From an uncultured Prevotella sp. (lineage in GTDB: Bacteria; Bacteroidota; Bacteroidia; Bacteroidales; Bacteroidaceae), in NCBI GenBank assembly GCA_934272845.1, contig CAKQSF010000030.1, positions 1-18,054 of the forward strand: 18,054 nucleotides of DNA. The letters run 5' to 3'. The notes under the pieces are model-generated. The model was not told the DNA's origin, did not search any database, and saw nothing but the letters and a program-made list of their open reading frames with translations. A program made the position numbers and the translations under genes. Of the stretch, positions 1-7,273 are shown in pieces; the stretch's first letter is position 1; each line of letters starts with the position of its first letter.

Positions 1-78
1 CTCGAAGCGGAGATGCTGGCAGAGCAAGAGGCTAATGAGAGAATGCAAGATGAACTCGAAGCGGAGATGCTGGCAGAA
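1..78 (+). repeat. 54-bp in-frame coding tandem repeat (at least 1.4 copies visible)
   Basis: The 24 bases at 1-24 recur at 55-78 with one change, a period of 54 bases or 18 codons, so copy number can change without breaking the frame. More copies may lie upstream of the window. The unit encodes LEAEMLAEQ plus a charged linker. Confidence 0.75.
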
Positions 79-288
79 CAGGATGAGAGAATGGACATGG
101 AAGAGGAATACGACCCTAGTGATGATTATGAGGAGGAAGAAGACTATGATAACTATGAGGATGACTACAACTCTTATGACGACTATGGCACCTCTGGCGA
201 GAAGTACGGATGGTATAACGGCTATAGCGATGATGTGATTGACGATGCCTTTGAAGGTGACCCCGAGGCTACATGGAACGTTGACTGA
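1..288 (+). CDS. Acidic repeat-containing protein, C-terminal part (5' end outside window)
   Basis: The frame is open from the first base, so the gene begins upstream; an internal ATG at 13 is only a methionine inside the repeat. The 95 visible residues open with two copies of an LEAEMLAEQ unit, probably a charged helix or coiled coil. A stretch extremely rich in Asp, Glu and Tyr follows (EEEYDPSDDYEEEEDYDNY), then a tail ending SDDVIDDAFEGDPEATWNVD. No catalytic motif is visible. The tail looks familiar to me from Bacteroidetes hypothetical proteins, but I cannot verify that here. The next gene has its own promoter, so this is probably the end of a transcription unit. Function unknown; the coding call is secure from the strong amino-acid bias and the in-frame repeat. 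Confidence 0.7.
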   Translation, partial: LEAEMLAEQEANERMQDELEAEMLAEQDERMDMEEEYDPSDDYEEEEDYDNYEDDYNSYDDYGTSGEKYGWYNGYSDDVIDDAFEGDPEATWNVD

Positions 289-321
289 TAGCAAGAGTGA
301 ACCTTCTTAACACAGAAAAAG

Positions 322-337
322 TGTGGGGATACCCACA
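322..337. terminator. Small GC-rich hairpin after the acidic-protein gene
   Basis: TGTGGG-GATA-CCCACA forms a perfect 6-bp stem with a 4-base loop 33 bases after the upstream stop codon. There is no T-tract after it on the + strand, so intrinsic termination is uncertain; it may only be an mRNA 3'-end stabiliser. Confidence 0.35.
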
Positions 338-388
338 AAAGTCCATCATAAAAATGTAGAGAAGTTTTTCCAATACATTGTTTTTCAG

Positions 389-397
389 TATATTTGC
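389..397 (+). promoter_or_regulatory. Bacteroidetes -7 promoter element
   Basis: TATATTTGC matches TAnnTTTG, with a T-rich stretch about 20 bases upstream in the -33 position. Transcription would begin near 400, which rules out the upstream in-frame ATG at 378 and supports the ATG at 450 as the start of the next gene. Confidence 0.65.
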
Positions 398-449
398 TGT
401 TGTAAATTATCTATTGGGAGCAAGACAACAACCTATAAAAAAAACGACT

Positions 450-629
450 ATGGCACGAAGAAAATCTAACACGGGCATACCTGGACTCTCCTTCTCGTGG
501 AAGAGAGCCTTGGGCATAACGCAGGCTAAGCAACGCCTGGCACGCGAGACGGGCATACCAATGTCACGCGCAGGAGTAGAACGCAAAATTGGAAGCATGA
601 TACTCAAAGCACTCTTTGGCAAGAAATAA
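450..629 (+). CDS. Small basic protein of unknown function (59 aa)
   Basis: The protein starts MARRKSNTGIPGLSFSWKRA and is strongly basic (Arg/Lys throughout), with the internal pattern GI..AKQRLARETGIP. An in-frame ATG exists at 378 but lies upstream of the predicted transcription start, so the ATG at 450 is preferred. It sits 82 bases before the DUF6804 gene and may share its transcript. There is no signal peptide or membrane segment. Size and charge suggest nucleic-acid binding, but that is inference only; I do not recognise a named family. Confidence 0.65.
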   Translation: MARRKSNTGIPGLSFSWKRALGITQAKQRLARETGIPMSRAGVERKIGSMILKALFGKK

Positions 630-711
630 TAAGTATTACCATTGGTTGTTAATAATTTATAGATCGCCCATAACTATGGTGACCATTACATCACCTCAAT
701 AAACCTACTTT

Positions 712-1023
712 ATGAAAAAGACAACATTCCGCATTATCTTGACGCTTGCTGTCGCTATAATGCTCCTGCTGTGTCTGGCTGATATGCCTTACGGTTATTA
801 TGAACTGGTACGCTTAGTGGCAGCGGTAGTCTTCGCCTACTTTGCTTACGAGGGGGTCAGAGCGCATCGTGATGCCCATCTCTTCGTTTTCGGAGCCCTT
901 GCGCTACTCTTCCAACCATTTGTTAAGGTTGCCTTGGGACGCACCATGTGGAACATTGTCGATGTAGTAGTGGCGGTGGGGCTTATCGCCTTGCTTGTCA
1001 AAGGATGGGGAGGGAAGAAATAA
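712..1023 (+). CDS. DUF6804 family small membrane protein
   Basis: The 103 residues form four closely packed hydrophobic segments (about 7-23, 29-47, 56-74 and 80-97) with short charged loops and a Lys-rich C-terminus. The pattern MPYGYYELVRLVAA after the first helix, the later ALLFQPFVKVALGR and the W-N-I-V-D motif at the last helix are what I associate with DUF6804, whose function is unknown. It would be an integral inner-membrane protein. No clear promoter lies in the 82-base gap upstream, so it is probably co-transcribed with the small basic protein before it. Downstream is a palindromic element (1048-1285) that could act as its 3' end. Confidence 0.8.
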   Translation: MKKTTFRIILTLAVAIMLLLCLADMPYGYYELVRLVAAVVFAYFAYEGVRAHRDAHLFVFGALALLFQPFVKVALGRTMWNIVDVVVAVGLIALLVKGWGGKK

Positions 1024-1047
1024 TTGCGGTATGGAATGAAAAGCCTT

Positions 1048-1285
1048 TAAGTAAGTATTCAAAATTATTTATATATATATATCAGTAAGTGAACATTTTT
1101 ATTTCTGAAATTATATTTAATACAGTCTCTTTGGCGCATCTGCTTCCTCTGTTTTCAGTCACAATGATTAACATTACCCCCCTTCGGTTCCCCCGTTACC
1201 GGGGGACAGAAACCCTCAAACAGAGAAAACATCTGCATCCAAATAGCCTATATTAAATATAAAAATAATTTTGAACACTTACTTA
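1048..1285. repeat. 238-bp imperfect palindrome, MITE-like
   Basis: The outer arms 1048-1070 and 1263-1285 are inverted copies with one mismatch (TAAGTAAGT[A/G]TTCAAAATTATTT). Further pairs nest inside: ATATTTAATA near 1111 with TATTAAATAT near 1251, TTTGGCGCATCTGC near 1130 with GCATCCAAA near 1238, and CTCTGTTT with AAACAGAG. A perfect CCCCCG-TTAC-CGGGGG hairpin lies near the centre (about 1191-1206). No ORF is inside. The structure fits a non-autonomous transposable element or long hairpin between convergent genes. No clear target-site duplication longer than 2 bases was seen. Confidence 0.7.
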
Positions 1286-1315
1286 TAGAAAAGAATTGTA
1301 TAAGGGTGGTTCATA

Positions 1316-2977
1316 TCACCATATACGTCCTCCTACTTCCTGGTCGTGGCTGTACTTCAGCCACTCGCCTTTGAGCAGTGCCCATGTGTATAAGCCCTCA
1401 TAGTACATATAGAACGAAGTTCCTGTGCCTACATGCAGATACACATATCCGGCATTGTATTTCATTCCCTTGAAGTAGTTGCCAGTAAAGGCGGCAGTGG
1501 CACTGTTGTAGTTGTCGAACGGCACCACCTCGTCACGCATAGAGTGGAACACAAACATAGGGTGGCGTGGCTGCCACTGCTTGCAGAGGTTGTTCATCTC
1601 CAGTGCCTTCACTATTGCCTCGAGCTTTGGCTTGTACTCGTCTGCCACTGTCTCGTTTTTTATATATTTTATCACCTCAGGGCGCATTACCTGGTCTACT
1701 GTGCAATACACCGCGCCATTGGCAGTAGCGTCCTGCCAACTGTACTTGTTCTTGTTCTCAGCAGTGTAAGGCATATAGTCGCCATTGCTGGTAAGGCGCA
1801 TAACGTTAAAGTCGGAGTGTGTGGCAGAGTATTCTACAAGTCTCTTCTGCACCTCGTCGGTGCTGTAGTTCTTGCATGCTATCATGTCGATGATGCCAGT
1901 ATTGATGAATCCCTCGGTGAAATAGTCGTTAGGAGAGTATTTGCCTGCCACAACAGGATTGCAGTCGCACATACCCTTGATGATGAGACCTGCCGCCACG
2001 GGCATGTACACCTTGTCGTTAGCCACATAAGTCTTCAGTGTTGTTAACGGGTCGTATGGACCGTCACCGCACACCGAGCCAGCAAAGTTGAGTTGGTTCT
2101 CACCGTCGAGGTCGTTCTGTTCTATGTAGCGATGTACAGCCATAGCCACCGAACCTCCCTGCGAGTAGCCTGCTGCAATGGTCTTGTAGCCTTGGCGCAA
2201 CTTGCAGACATTATGCTCAAACCAAGCTCTGGCAGCGAGAGTGCCGTCAACCACCTGGCGTGCCGTCAGCGTCTGGTAAAGGTACGGATGAGCGGTAGAA
2301 CTGGTTGCGCCGTAGCCCTGATAGTCGGGTATTACCACGAGGTTAGAGTAGATGGGATTCTCCAGCAGTCCTTGTATGCTGGGCTGCACCATTGCGTGTG
2401 AAGCCAGCATGCCCACGTCGGTTGTTAGCTTTAACTGGGCATAGTTAGACGGACGTTCAAAGTTAGACGTGATGGTGACATGACAACCTATGACGATGTT
2501 TCTCACCTCCACACCCATACTGCTGCCTGCCTTATACGGATAGACAATAAGTTCGGAGAGCTTCACGGGCTTGCCGTTCTGGTCTACCGACTCGTAGCAT
2601 ATATTGGTATACTGATAACCAATAAAAGTGTTTTCGCCATCATCACCTTCCTCCACATTATCCTTGAGGCTCTGGTCTACCGAATCTACATAATGCAACT
2701 GCTGTCGTGCATACTCGGCAAGCACATTGCCAGCCTCGCTACTGCCGTCCTCACCGTGGCTCTCTTCTACCTCCTTGAGCAGCATGGTGTAGTGGTCGTG
2801 CCATGAGCGTTGCCCCGTCTCCACAACCTCAATCTTGCTAAGGTCGGGTTGTGTAACGCCTACGATGTCGACAGTAGATTTACCCTCACTGCCGTTGTCG
2901 TCGGAACAGGCAGAGAATACCAATACTCCTACAAGCAGAAGAATGAACATTCTCAGATTTACTGTACTCTTTCTCAT
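1316..2977 (-). CDS. Surface lipoprotein, alpha/beta-hydrolase (secretory-lipase-like)
   Basis: The 553-aa protein has a lipoprotein signal peptide (MRKSTVNLRMFILLLVGVLV then FSAC, lipidated Cys24). It is followed by SDDNGSEG, an acidic run after the Cys that in Bacteroidetes directs lipoproteins to the cell surface. The hydrolase core has the nucleophile elbow GYSQGG (Ser272) preceded by the strand-loop VVIPDYQGYGAT. A likely acid is Asp482 (HSMRDEVVP) and a likely base His515 (VYLHVG). Spacing and the large insertion between nucleophile and acid resemble secretory lipases and related esterases. The substrate cannot be read from sequence; a lipid or ester from the host or diet is plausible. 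It stands alone, transcribed divergently from the Ca2+ ATPase, with a long leader containing a palindromic element. Confidence 0.85.
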   Translation of the reverse strand: MRKSTVNLRMFILLLVGVLVFSACSDDNGSEGKSTVDIVGVTQPDLSKIEVVETGQRSWHDHYTMLLKEVEESHGEDGSSEAGNVLAEYARQQLHYVDSVDQSLKDNVEEGDDGENTFIGYQYTNICYESVDQNGKPVKLSELIVYPYKAGSSMGVEVRNIVIGCHVTITSNFERPSNYAQLKLTTDVGMLASHAMVQPSIQGLLENPIYSNLVVIPDYQGYGATSSTAHPYLYQTLTARQVVDGTLAARAWFEHNVCKLRQGYKTIAAGYSQGGSVAMAVHRYIEQNDLDGENQLNFAGSVCGDGPYDPLTTLKTYVANDKVYMPVAAGLIIKGMCDCNPVVAGKYSPNDYFTEGFINTGIIDMIACKNYSTDEVQKRLVEYSATHSDFNVMRLTSNGDYMPYTAENKNKYSWQDATANGAVYCTVDQVMRPEVIKYIKNETVADEYKPKLEAIVKALEMNNLCKQWQPRHPMFVFHSMRDEVVPFDNYNSATAAFTGNYFKGMKYNAGYVYLHVGTGTSFYMYYEGLYTWALLKGEWLKYSHDQEVGGRIW

Positions 2978-2992
2978 AGAATTAATTATATA

Positions 2993-3126
2993 GTAATGTT
3001 AAAAAAATAACTTAATCAATTTTATTATAGCCTGAATAATGTTGTCTTACGCATTTTTTATCTCATCTTGCTGGCTATTTTGGGGATCTGAGGTAAAAAC
3101 TGCGCAAGTTATTTTTTCAACATTAC
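2993..3126. repeat. 134-bp palindromic element in the lipoprotein leader
   Basis: The arms 2993-3013 and 3106-3126 are 21-bp inverted copies with a single mismatch. An inner pair, CTTACGCATTTTTTATCTCA at about 3045-3065, matches the reverse complement of the stretch ending at 3109 with few changes, so the whole element folds as one hairpin. It lies between the minus-strand promoter (3157-3165) and the lipoprotein start (2977), so it would be transcribed into the mRNA leader. It resembles a MITE. Confidence 0.7.
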
Positions 3127-3156
3127 ATAAATTTATTGTTGCTGTTCTACAGATAT

Positions 3157-3165
3157 GCAAAGTTA
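3157..3165 (-). promoter_or_regulatory. -7 promoter element for the surface lipoprotein
   Basis: On the minus strand this reads TAACTTTGC, an exact TAnnTTTG match. The -33 region is only T-rich. Transcription would begin near 3150, giving a leader of about 170 bases that includes the 134-bp palindrome. Confidence 0.65.
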
Positions 3166-3268
3166 CACAATAATCTATTAAAAACATTATAAATTATACA
3201 TTATTATTAATACTCCTAACAATACTTAAAAAGTGGAGGAAAAGTACATCTTTCATATCAAAAATGCG

Positions 3269-3277
3269 TAACTTTGC
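3269..3277 (+). promoter_or_regulatory. -7 promoter element for the Ca2+ ATPase
   Basis: TAACTTTGC is an exact Bacteroidetes -7 element about 70 bases before the ATPase ATG. It is divergent from the lipoprotein promoter, with just over 100 bases between the two -7 elements. Confidence 0.7.
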
Positions 3278-3346
3278 CGAGAATATGTATATTATGTTAA
3301 ATACACCCTTAATATATACATAAGCAAGATAAACAAAAACTGAAGG

Positions 3347-6013
3347 ATGATACAAAAACATAACTTTAAAGGTTTGACAGATGCTGAGGTGCAAGAAAGC
3401 CGCGCTAGGTATGGGGCTAACATCTTAACACCGCCAAAGAAAGACCCGCTGTGGAGGCAATTCATGGAGAAGTTTAAGGACCCGCTGATTATTATCCTTA
3501 TGATTGCCGGTGCACTGTCAATAGGTATCTCCTGCTATGAGTACTACGGACTGGATGAGGGCGCAGAGGTGTTCTTTGAGCCTGTGGGCATCTTCGTGGC
3601 TATACTGCTCGCCACTGGACTCGCCTTCTACTTTGAACTGCAAGCCGACAAGGAGTTTACCGTGCTCAACCAGGTTAACGACGAGGAGGCGGTGGAGGTG
3701 ATACGCAACATGAACACTACTATGGTGCCGCGTAAGGACATCGTGGTGGGCGATGTCGTTATCCTCAACACTGGCGAAGAGGTGCCTGCGGACGCCGAAC
3801 TGCTGGAGGCGGTGCAGATGAACATGGACGAGTCTACACTGACGGGCGAGCCTGTGTGCGCCAAGAGTACTGACGAGAAAGACTTTGACAGCAACGCTAC
3901 ATACCCCACCAATCATGTGCTGAAGGGCACAAAGGTGATAGAGGGACACGGCATATGCCGCGTGCTGGCTGTTGGTGACAATACAGAACAAGGAAAAGTG
4001 TTTGAGGCGGTGCAGATAGACGACAGCGTGAAGACACCGCTCGACGAACAGTTGGCGTGGCTCGGCAAGTGGGTCACCTACTTCAGTTATACTGTTGCCG
4101 CAGGCGTGGTGGTAGGACGAATAATAATGTACCTGGCAGGCTGCGAAGCGTTTGACCTGCTCTCCTTCATAGCCTACGTATTGCAGACGTTTATGATAGC
4201 CGTAACGCTCATTGTGGTGGCTGTGCCCGAGGGACTGCCTATGGCGGTGACGCTGAGTCTGGCTTACAGCATGCGACGTATGCTCAAGACCAATAACCTC
4301 GTGCGCAAGATGCACGCCTGTGAGACCATGGGCGCAACTACTGTCATCTGCACCGACAAGACGGGTACGCTGACGCAAAACCTCATGAGCGTGGACGAGA
4401 TAAAGCAGTATGGCGACATACCCCGCAATGTCTTCGCCGAAGGCATTGCCGTTAACTCCACCGCCTCTATCGACTTCTCTGACAGGCAGAAGCCACAGAT
4501 ACTCGGCAACCCCACCGAGGGGGCACTGCTGCTGTGGCTGAACAGTCAGGGCATGGACTACCGCACACTGCGCGAGAGCGTCAGAACCATAGCCGAGGTG
4601 CCGTTCTCTACCGAGCGCAAGTATATGGCGACAGTAGTAGAGTCGGCTGCCACGGAAGGCAAGAAGGTGCTTTACGTAAAAGGTGCACCAGAGATTGTCT
4701 ACGCCTTGTGCAAGGAGACATCTGTTGGTAAGGAAGACCTCGACAAGCAGTTGGCGGAATATCAAAACCGTGCCATGCGCACACTGGGCTTCGCCTACCA
4801 GGTGATGGACGATGATGAAAAGGCAGTAGACAACAACAAGATTATCGCTACACGCCTGCGCTTCATGGGCATTGCCGCCATTGCCGACCCCGTAAGAGCC
4901 GACGTGCCAGCAGCGGTAAAGGAATGTCTCGACGCTGGCATCAGCGTGAAGATAGTTACGGGCGACACACCAGGCACTGCCAAGGAGATAGCGCGACAGA
5001 TAGGACTGTGGGACGATGCACGCGACACGCAGCGTAACATCATCACAGGTCCAGAGTTCGCCGCGCTCTCTGACGAAGAGTTGTCAGAGCGCATACTCGA
5101 CCTTAAGATAATCTCACGTGCACGACCGATGGACAAGAAACGCCTCGTGGAGACCCTGCAACTGAAGAACCAGGTGGTGGCAGTAACGGGCGACGGCACT
5201 AACGACGCCCCAGCCTTGCGTGCCGCCCACGTAGGACTGTCGATGGGCGACGGCACCAGTGTGGCTAAAGAAGCGTCAGACATCACCATCATCGACAACT
5301 CCTTCAGCAGCATAGGCAAGGCAGTGATGTGGGGACGCTCGCTGTATCAGAACATACAGCGTTTCCTCCTCTTCCAGTTGACGGTAAACGTCACCGCCTG
5401 TTTCCTTGTGCTCTGCGGTGCATTCATGGGCACAGAGTCGCCACTGACCGTAACTCAGATGTTGTGGATAAACCTCATCATGGACACTTTCGCCGCCATG
5501 GCACTGGCATCACTGCCACCGTCAGAGAGCGTGATGCGTGACAAGCCGCGCGACCGTAACGCCTTTATTCTCAACGCCCCGATGCTTCGCGAGATAATAG
5601 GCGTAGGCGGATTCTTCTTCCTCCTGCTCTTAGGTTTCCTCTACATCTTCCAGCATGCCGACGTGCATGGGCTCACCGACCTCCTTCACCTGCACCTTGG
5701 CGAGAAGGGACACGTGACAACCTACGAACTGACGCTGCTCTTCACCATCTTCGTCATGACCCACTTCTTCTACCTCTTCAATGCCCGCGCCTTTGAAACA
5801 GGACGCAGTGCGCTCCACTTCAAGGGCTGCAACGGACTACTGACTATTGTCGTGATAATCCTCATAGGTCAGGTAGCGATGGTAGAAGTGCCAGGCCTGC
5901 AGCAGTTCTTCAACGTAGAGGGCTTAAAACTGACAGACTGGGTAATAATAACCCTTGGCTCCTCCCTCGTCCTCTGGGTACGTGAGGCGTGGCATTTGGT
6001 GGTGAGGAAGTGA
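3347..6013 (+). CDS. Calcium-translocating P-type ATPase (PMCA-type)
   Basis: This is a full-length 888-aa P-type ATPase. The order is an N-terminal cation-ATPase domain, M1-M2 (about 46-63 and 75-97), the actuator with DESTLTGEP (161-169), M3-M4 with VAVPEGLP (292-298), the phosphorylation motif DKTGTLT (Asp337), nucleotide-binding KGAPE (445-449), VTGDGTNDAPA (613-623) and six C-terminal helices. PEGLP in M4 and N709/D713 in M6 (LWINLIMDTFAA) match the single Ca2+ site of plasma-membrane-type pumps. It would expel Ca2+ from the cytoplasm across the inner membrane at the cost of ATP. It has its own promoter and is separated by 73 bases from the next gene, which also has its own promoter. Substrate specificity could extend to other divalent cations. 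Confidence 0.93.
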   Translation: MIQKHNFKGLTDAEVQESRARYGANILTPPKKDPLWRQFMEKFKDPLIIILMIAGALSIGISCYEYYGLDEGAEVFFEPVGIFVAILLATGLAFYFELQADKEFTVLNQVNDEEAVEVIRNMNTTMVPRKDIVVGDVVILNTGEEVPADAELLEAVQMNMDESTLTGEPVCAKSTDEKDFDSNATYPTNHVLKGTKVIEGHGICRVLAVGDNTEQGKVFEAVQIDDSVKTPLDEQLAWLGKWVTYFSYTVAAGVVVGRIIMYLAGCEAFDLLSFIAYVLQTFMIAVTLIVVAVPEGLPMAVTLSLAYSMRRMLKTNNLVRKMHACETMGATTVICTDKTGTLTQNLMSVDEIKQYGDIPRNVFAEGIAVNSTASIDFSDRQKPQILGNPTEGALLLWLNSQGMDYRTLRESVRTIAEVPFSTERKYMATVVESAATEGKKVLYVKGAPEIVYALCKETSVGKEDLDKQLAEYQNRAMRTLGFAYQVMDDDEKAVDNNKIIATRLRFMGIAAIADPVRADVPAAVKECLDAGISVKIVTGDTPGTAKEIARQIGLWDDARDTQRNIITGPEFAALSDEELSERILDLKIISRARPMDKKRLVETLQLKNQVVAVTGDGTNDAPALRAAHVGLSMGDGTSVAKEASDITIIDNSFSSIGKAVMWGRSLYQNIQRFLLFQLTVNVTACFLVLCGAFMGTESPLTVTQMLWINLIMDTFAAMALASLPPSESVMRDKPRDRNAFILNAPMLREIIGVGGFFFLLLLGFLYIFQHADVHGLTDLLHLHLGEKGHVTTYELTLLFTIFVMTHFFYLFNARAFETGRSALHFKGCNGLLTIVVIILIGQVAMVEVPGLQQFFNVEGLKLTDWVIITLGSSLVLWVREAWHLVVRK

Positions 6014-6036
6014 GCGTAAGTTTTTAAGTGTTTTCT

Positions 6037-6065
6037 TTGCCAAATATAAAAAAAAAATACCTTTG
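6037..6065 (+). promoter_or_regulatory. Complete -33/-7 promoter deciding the start of the Rpn-type gene
   Basis: TTTG ending near 6039 and TACCTTTG at 6058-6065 are separated by about 18-19 bases, the standard Bacteroidetes spacing. The -7 element overlaps a possible TTG start at 6063, so translation must begin downstream, at ATG 6087, with a leader of roughly 15-20 bases. Confidence 0.7.
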
Positions 6066-6086
6066 TACGAAAAATATACTCGCCCT

Positions 6087-6962
6087 ATGCAAGAACGATA
6101 CCTTAATCCTCATACCGACTTCGGCTTCAAGCGACTGTTCGGGTCAGAGTTCAACAAGGAACTGCTGATAAGTTTCCTTAACGCCATGTTCCGCGGAGAG
6201 CAGAACGTGCAGGAGGTGACGTACCTTAACTCCGAACAATTGGGCGACCGCATAGACGCTCGCCGTGCCGTGTTCGACGTATATTGCGAGAACGACAAGG
6301 GCGAGAAGTTCATTGTGGAGATGCAGAACGTGTATCAAGAGTTCTTTAAGGACCGCACCATCTATTACTCCACCTTCCCCATCCGCGAACAGGCGCAGCG
6401 CGGTGGTGACTGGGACTTCCACCCCAACTCCGTCTACACCATAGGACTGCTCAACTTCAACTTTGCCGAGGGCTTGCGCGACGCCCGTCGCTGGCACCAC
6501 GAGGTAAAACTGATGGAGGTAGAGACCAAGGAAGTGTTCTACGACAAATTGACGTACGTCTACGTAGAGATACCTAAGTTCGACAAGACGGAAGCGGAAC
6601 TCGAGACGATGTACGACAAGTGGATGTACGTCTTAAAGAACCTCTCCCGCCTCATGGAGCGTCCCACCGCCCTTCAGGAGCGAGTCTTCACCCGATTGTT
6701 TGAACAAGCAGAGATATCCAAGTTCAACCAGTCAGAGTTGTTGCAGTATGAAGACAGCGTCAACGCCTACCGCGACATCGTCAACGCCATCAAGACAGCC
6801 GAGAAGAAGAAGTTTGAGGAAGGCAGAGCAGAGGGATTGGCAGAAGGCAGGGCAGAAACACTACTTGTTGTAGCCAAAGATATGTTACGAATGAATCTTC
6901 CTGTTGATTATATAATGAAGATAACAGGAATGACAGAAGAGGAGATAAACGAACTAAAATAG
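6087..6962 (+). CDS. Rpn/PD-(D/E)XK nuclease family transposase-like protein
   Basis: The protein begins MQERYLNPHTDFGFKRLFG, the standard opening of the PD-(D/E)XK nuclease family transposase group (PDDEXK_2, related to E. coli Rpn recombination-promoting nucleases). The nuclease core shows FDVYCEN (Asp64 from this start) and FIVEMQ (Glu78, Gln80, the E-x-Q form of E-x-K). The C-terminus has the low-complexity GRAEGLAEGRAETLL repeat and a short helical end common in this family. These proteins cut DNA and promote RecA-independent recombination; what they act on is not settled. The length of 291 aa is normal. I chose the ATG at 6087 because the promoter overlaps the upstream TTG. A strong hairpin terminator follows directly. 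Confidence 0.88.
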   Translation: MQERYLNPHTDFGFKRLFGSEFNKELLISFLNAMFRGEQNVQEVTYLNSEQLGDRIDARRAVFDVYCENDKGEKFIVEMQNVYQEFFKDRTIYYSTFPIREQAQRGGDWDFHPNSVYTIGLLNFNFAEGLRDARRWHHEVKLMEVETKEVFYDKLTYVYVEIPKFDKTEAELETMYDKWMYVLKNLSRLMERPTALQERVFTRLFEQAEISKFNQSELLQYEDSVNAYRDIVNAIKTAEKKKFEEGRAEGLAEGRAETLLVVAKDMLRMNLPVDYIMKITGMTEEEINELK

Positions 6963-6967
6963 TCTAT

Positions 6968-7032
6968 ATGCTCATATTGATGCACAGTTATAACCTTTCA
7001 GGTAAAACATCTGCATGAATATGAGCATTTTT
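6968..7032 (+). terminator. Rho-independent terminator after the Rpn-type gene
   Basis: ATGCTCATATT at 6968-6978 pairs perfectly with AATATGAGCAT at 7018-7028. After one mismatch, five further pairs (ATGCA/TGCAT) follow, and a run of T's starts at 7028. It begins 6 bases after the stop codon. Confidence 0.8.
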
Positions 7033-7238
7033 CATGCCACGCCCTTTTTCACCTCACTATCTTCACTTCCCCGAAAAGGCTGAAACCAAGAAAAATCACG
7101 AATGAACCTAAATGAACTTGCATACCTCTTGCGTAATTAGAAAATAAACGGCGCAGCCGACAAACCCTGTGGGGAAGTTGTGCGGATGCTAACCCAAAAA
7201 CATGTTGCCAAACGATACATGATTGCCCAAAAGTAAGT

Positions 7239-7247
7239 ATCTTTGCA
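7239..7247 (+). promoter_or_regulatory. -7 promoter element inside the IS left end
   Basis: TATCTTTGC matches TAnnTTTG and lies just inside the left inverted repeat. Transcription would begin near 7250, so the in-frame ATG at 7223 cannot be used. The ATG at 7274, which opens the recognisable MYEGLASYFLPEG sequence, is the best start. Confidence 0.6.
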
Positions 7248-7273
7248 CTATGCATCAGAATGACAATATAAAC

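Noticed and set aside
676..686. ATGGTGACCAT palindrome before the DUF6804 gene as an operator
   Set aside because: It is a single 11-base palindrome with no clear promoter nearby; chance occurrence cannot be excluded.
1433..2047. Plus-strand open frame of 204 codons opposite the lipase-like gene
   Set aside because: It is a mirror frame of a conserved hydrolase with low-complexity Val/His/Leu composition and no promoter.
3518..4765. Long minus-strand open frame (415 codons) opposite the Ca2+ ATPase
   Set aside because: It is antisense to an unmistakable P-type ATPase, is rich in His, Gln, Leu and Cys as expected of a mirror frame, and has no recognisable domain.
6063..6086. TTG start for the Rpn-type gene
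   Set aside because: The TTG is inside the -7 promoter element, and the family's conserved opening fits the ATG at 6087.
7223..7273. Upstream ATGs (7223, 7250) for the transposase
   Set aside because: 7223 is upstream of the predicted transcription start and 7250 is at it; the recognisable OrfA opening begins at 7274.
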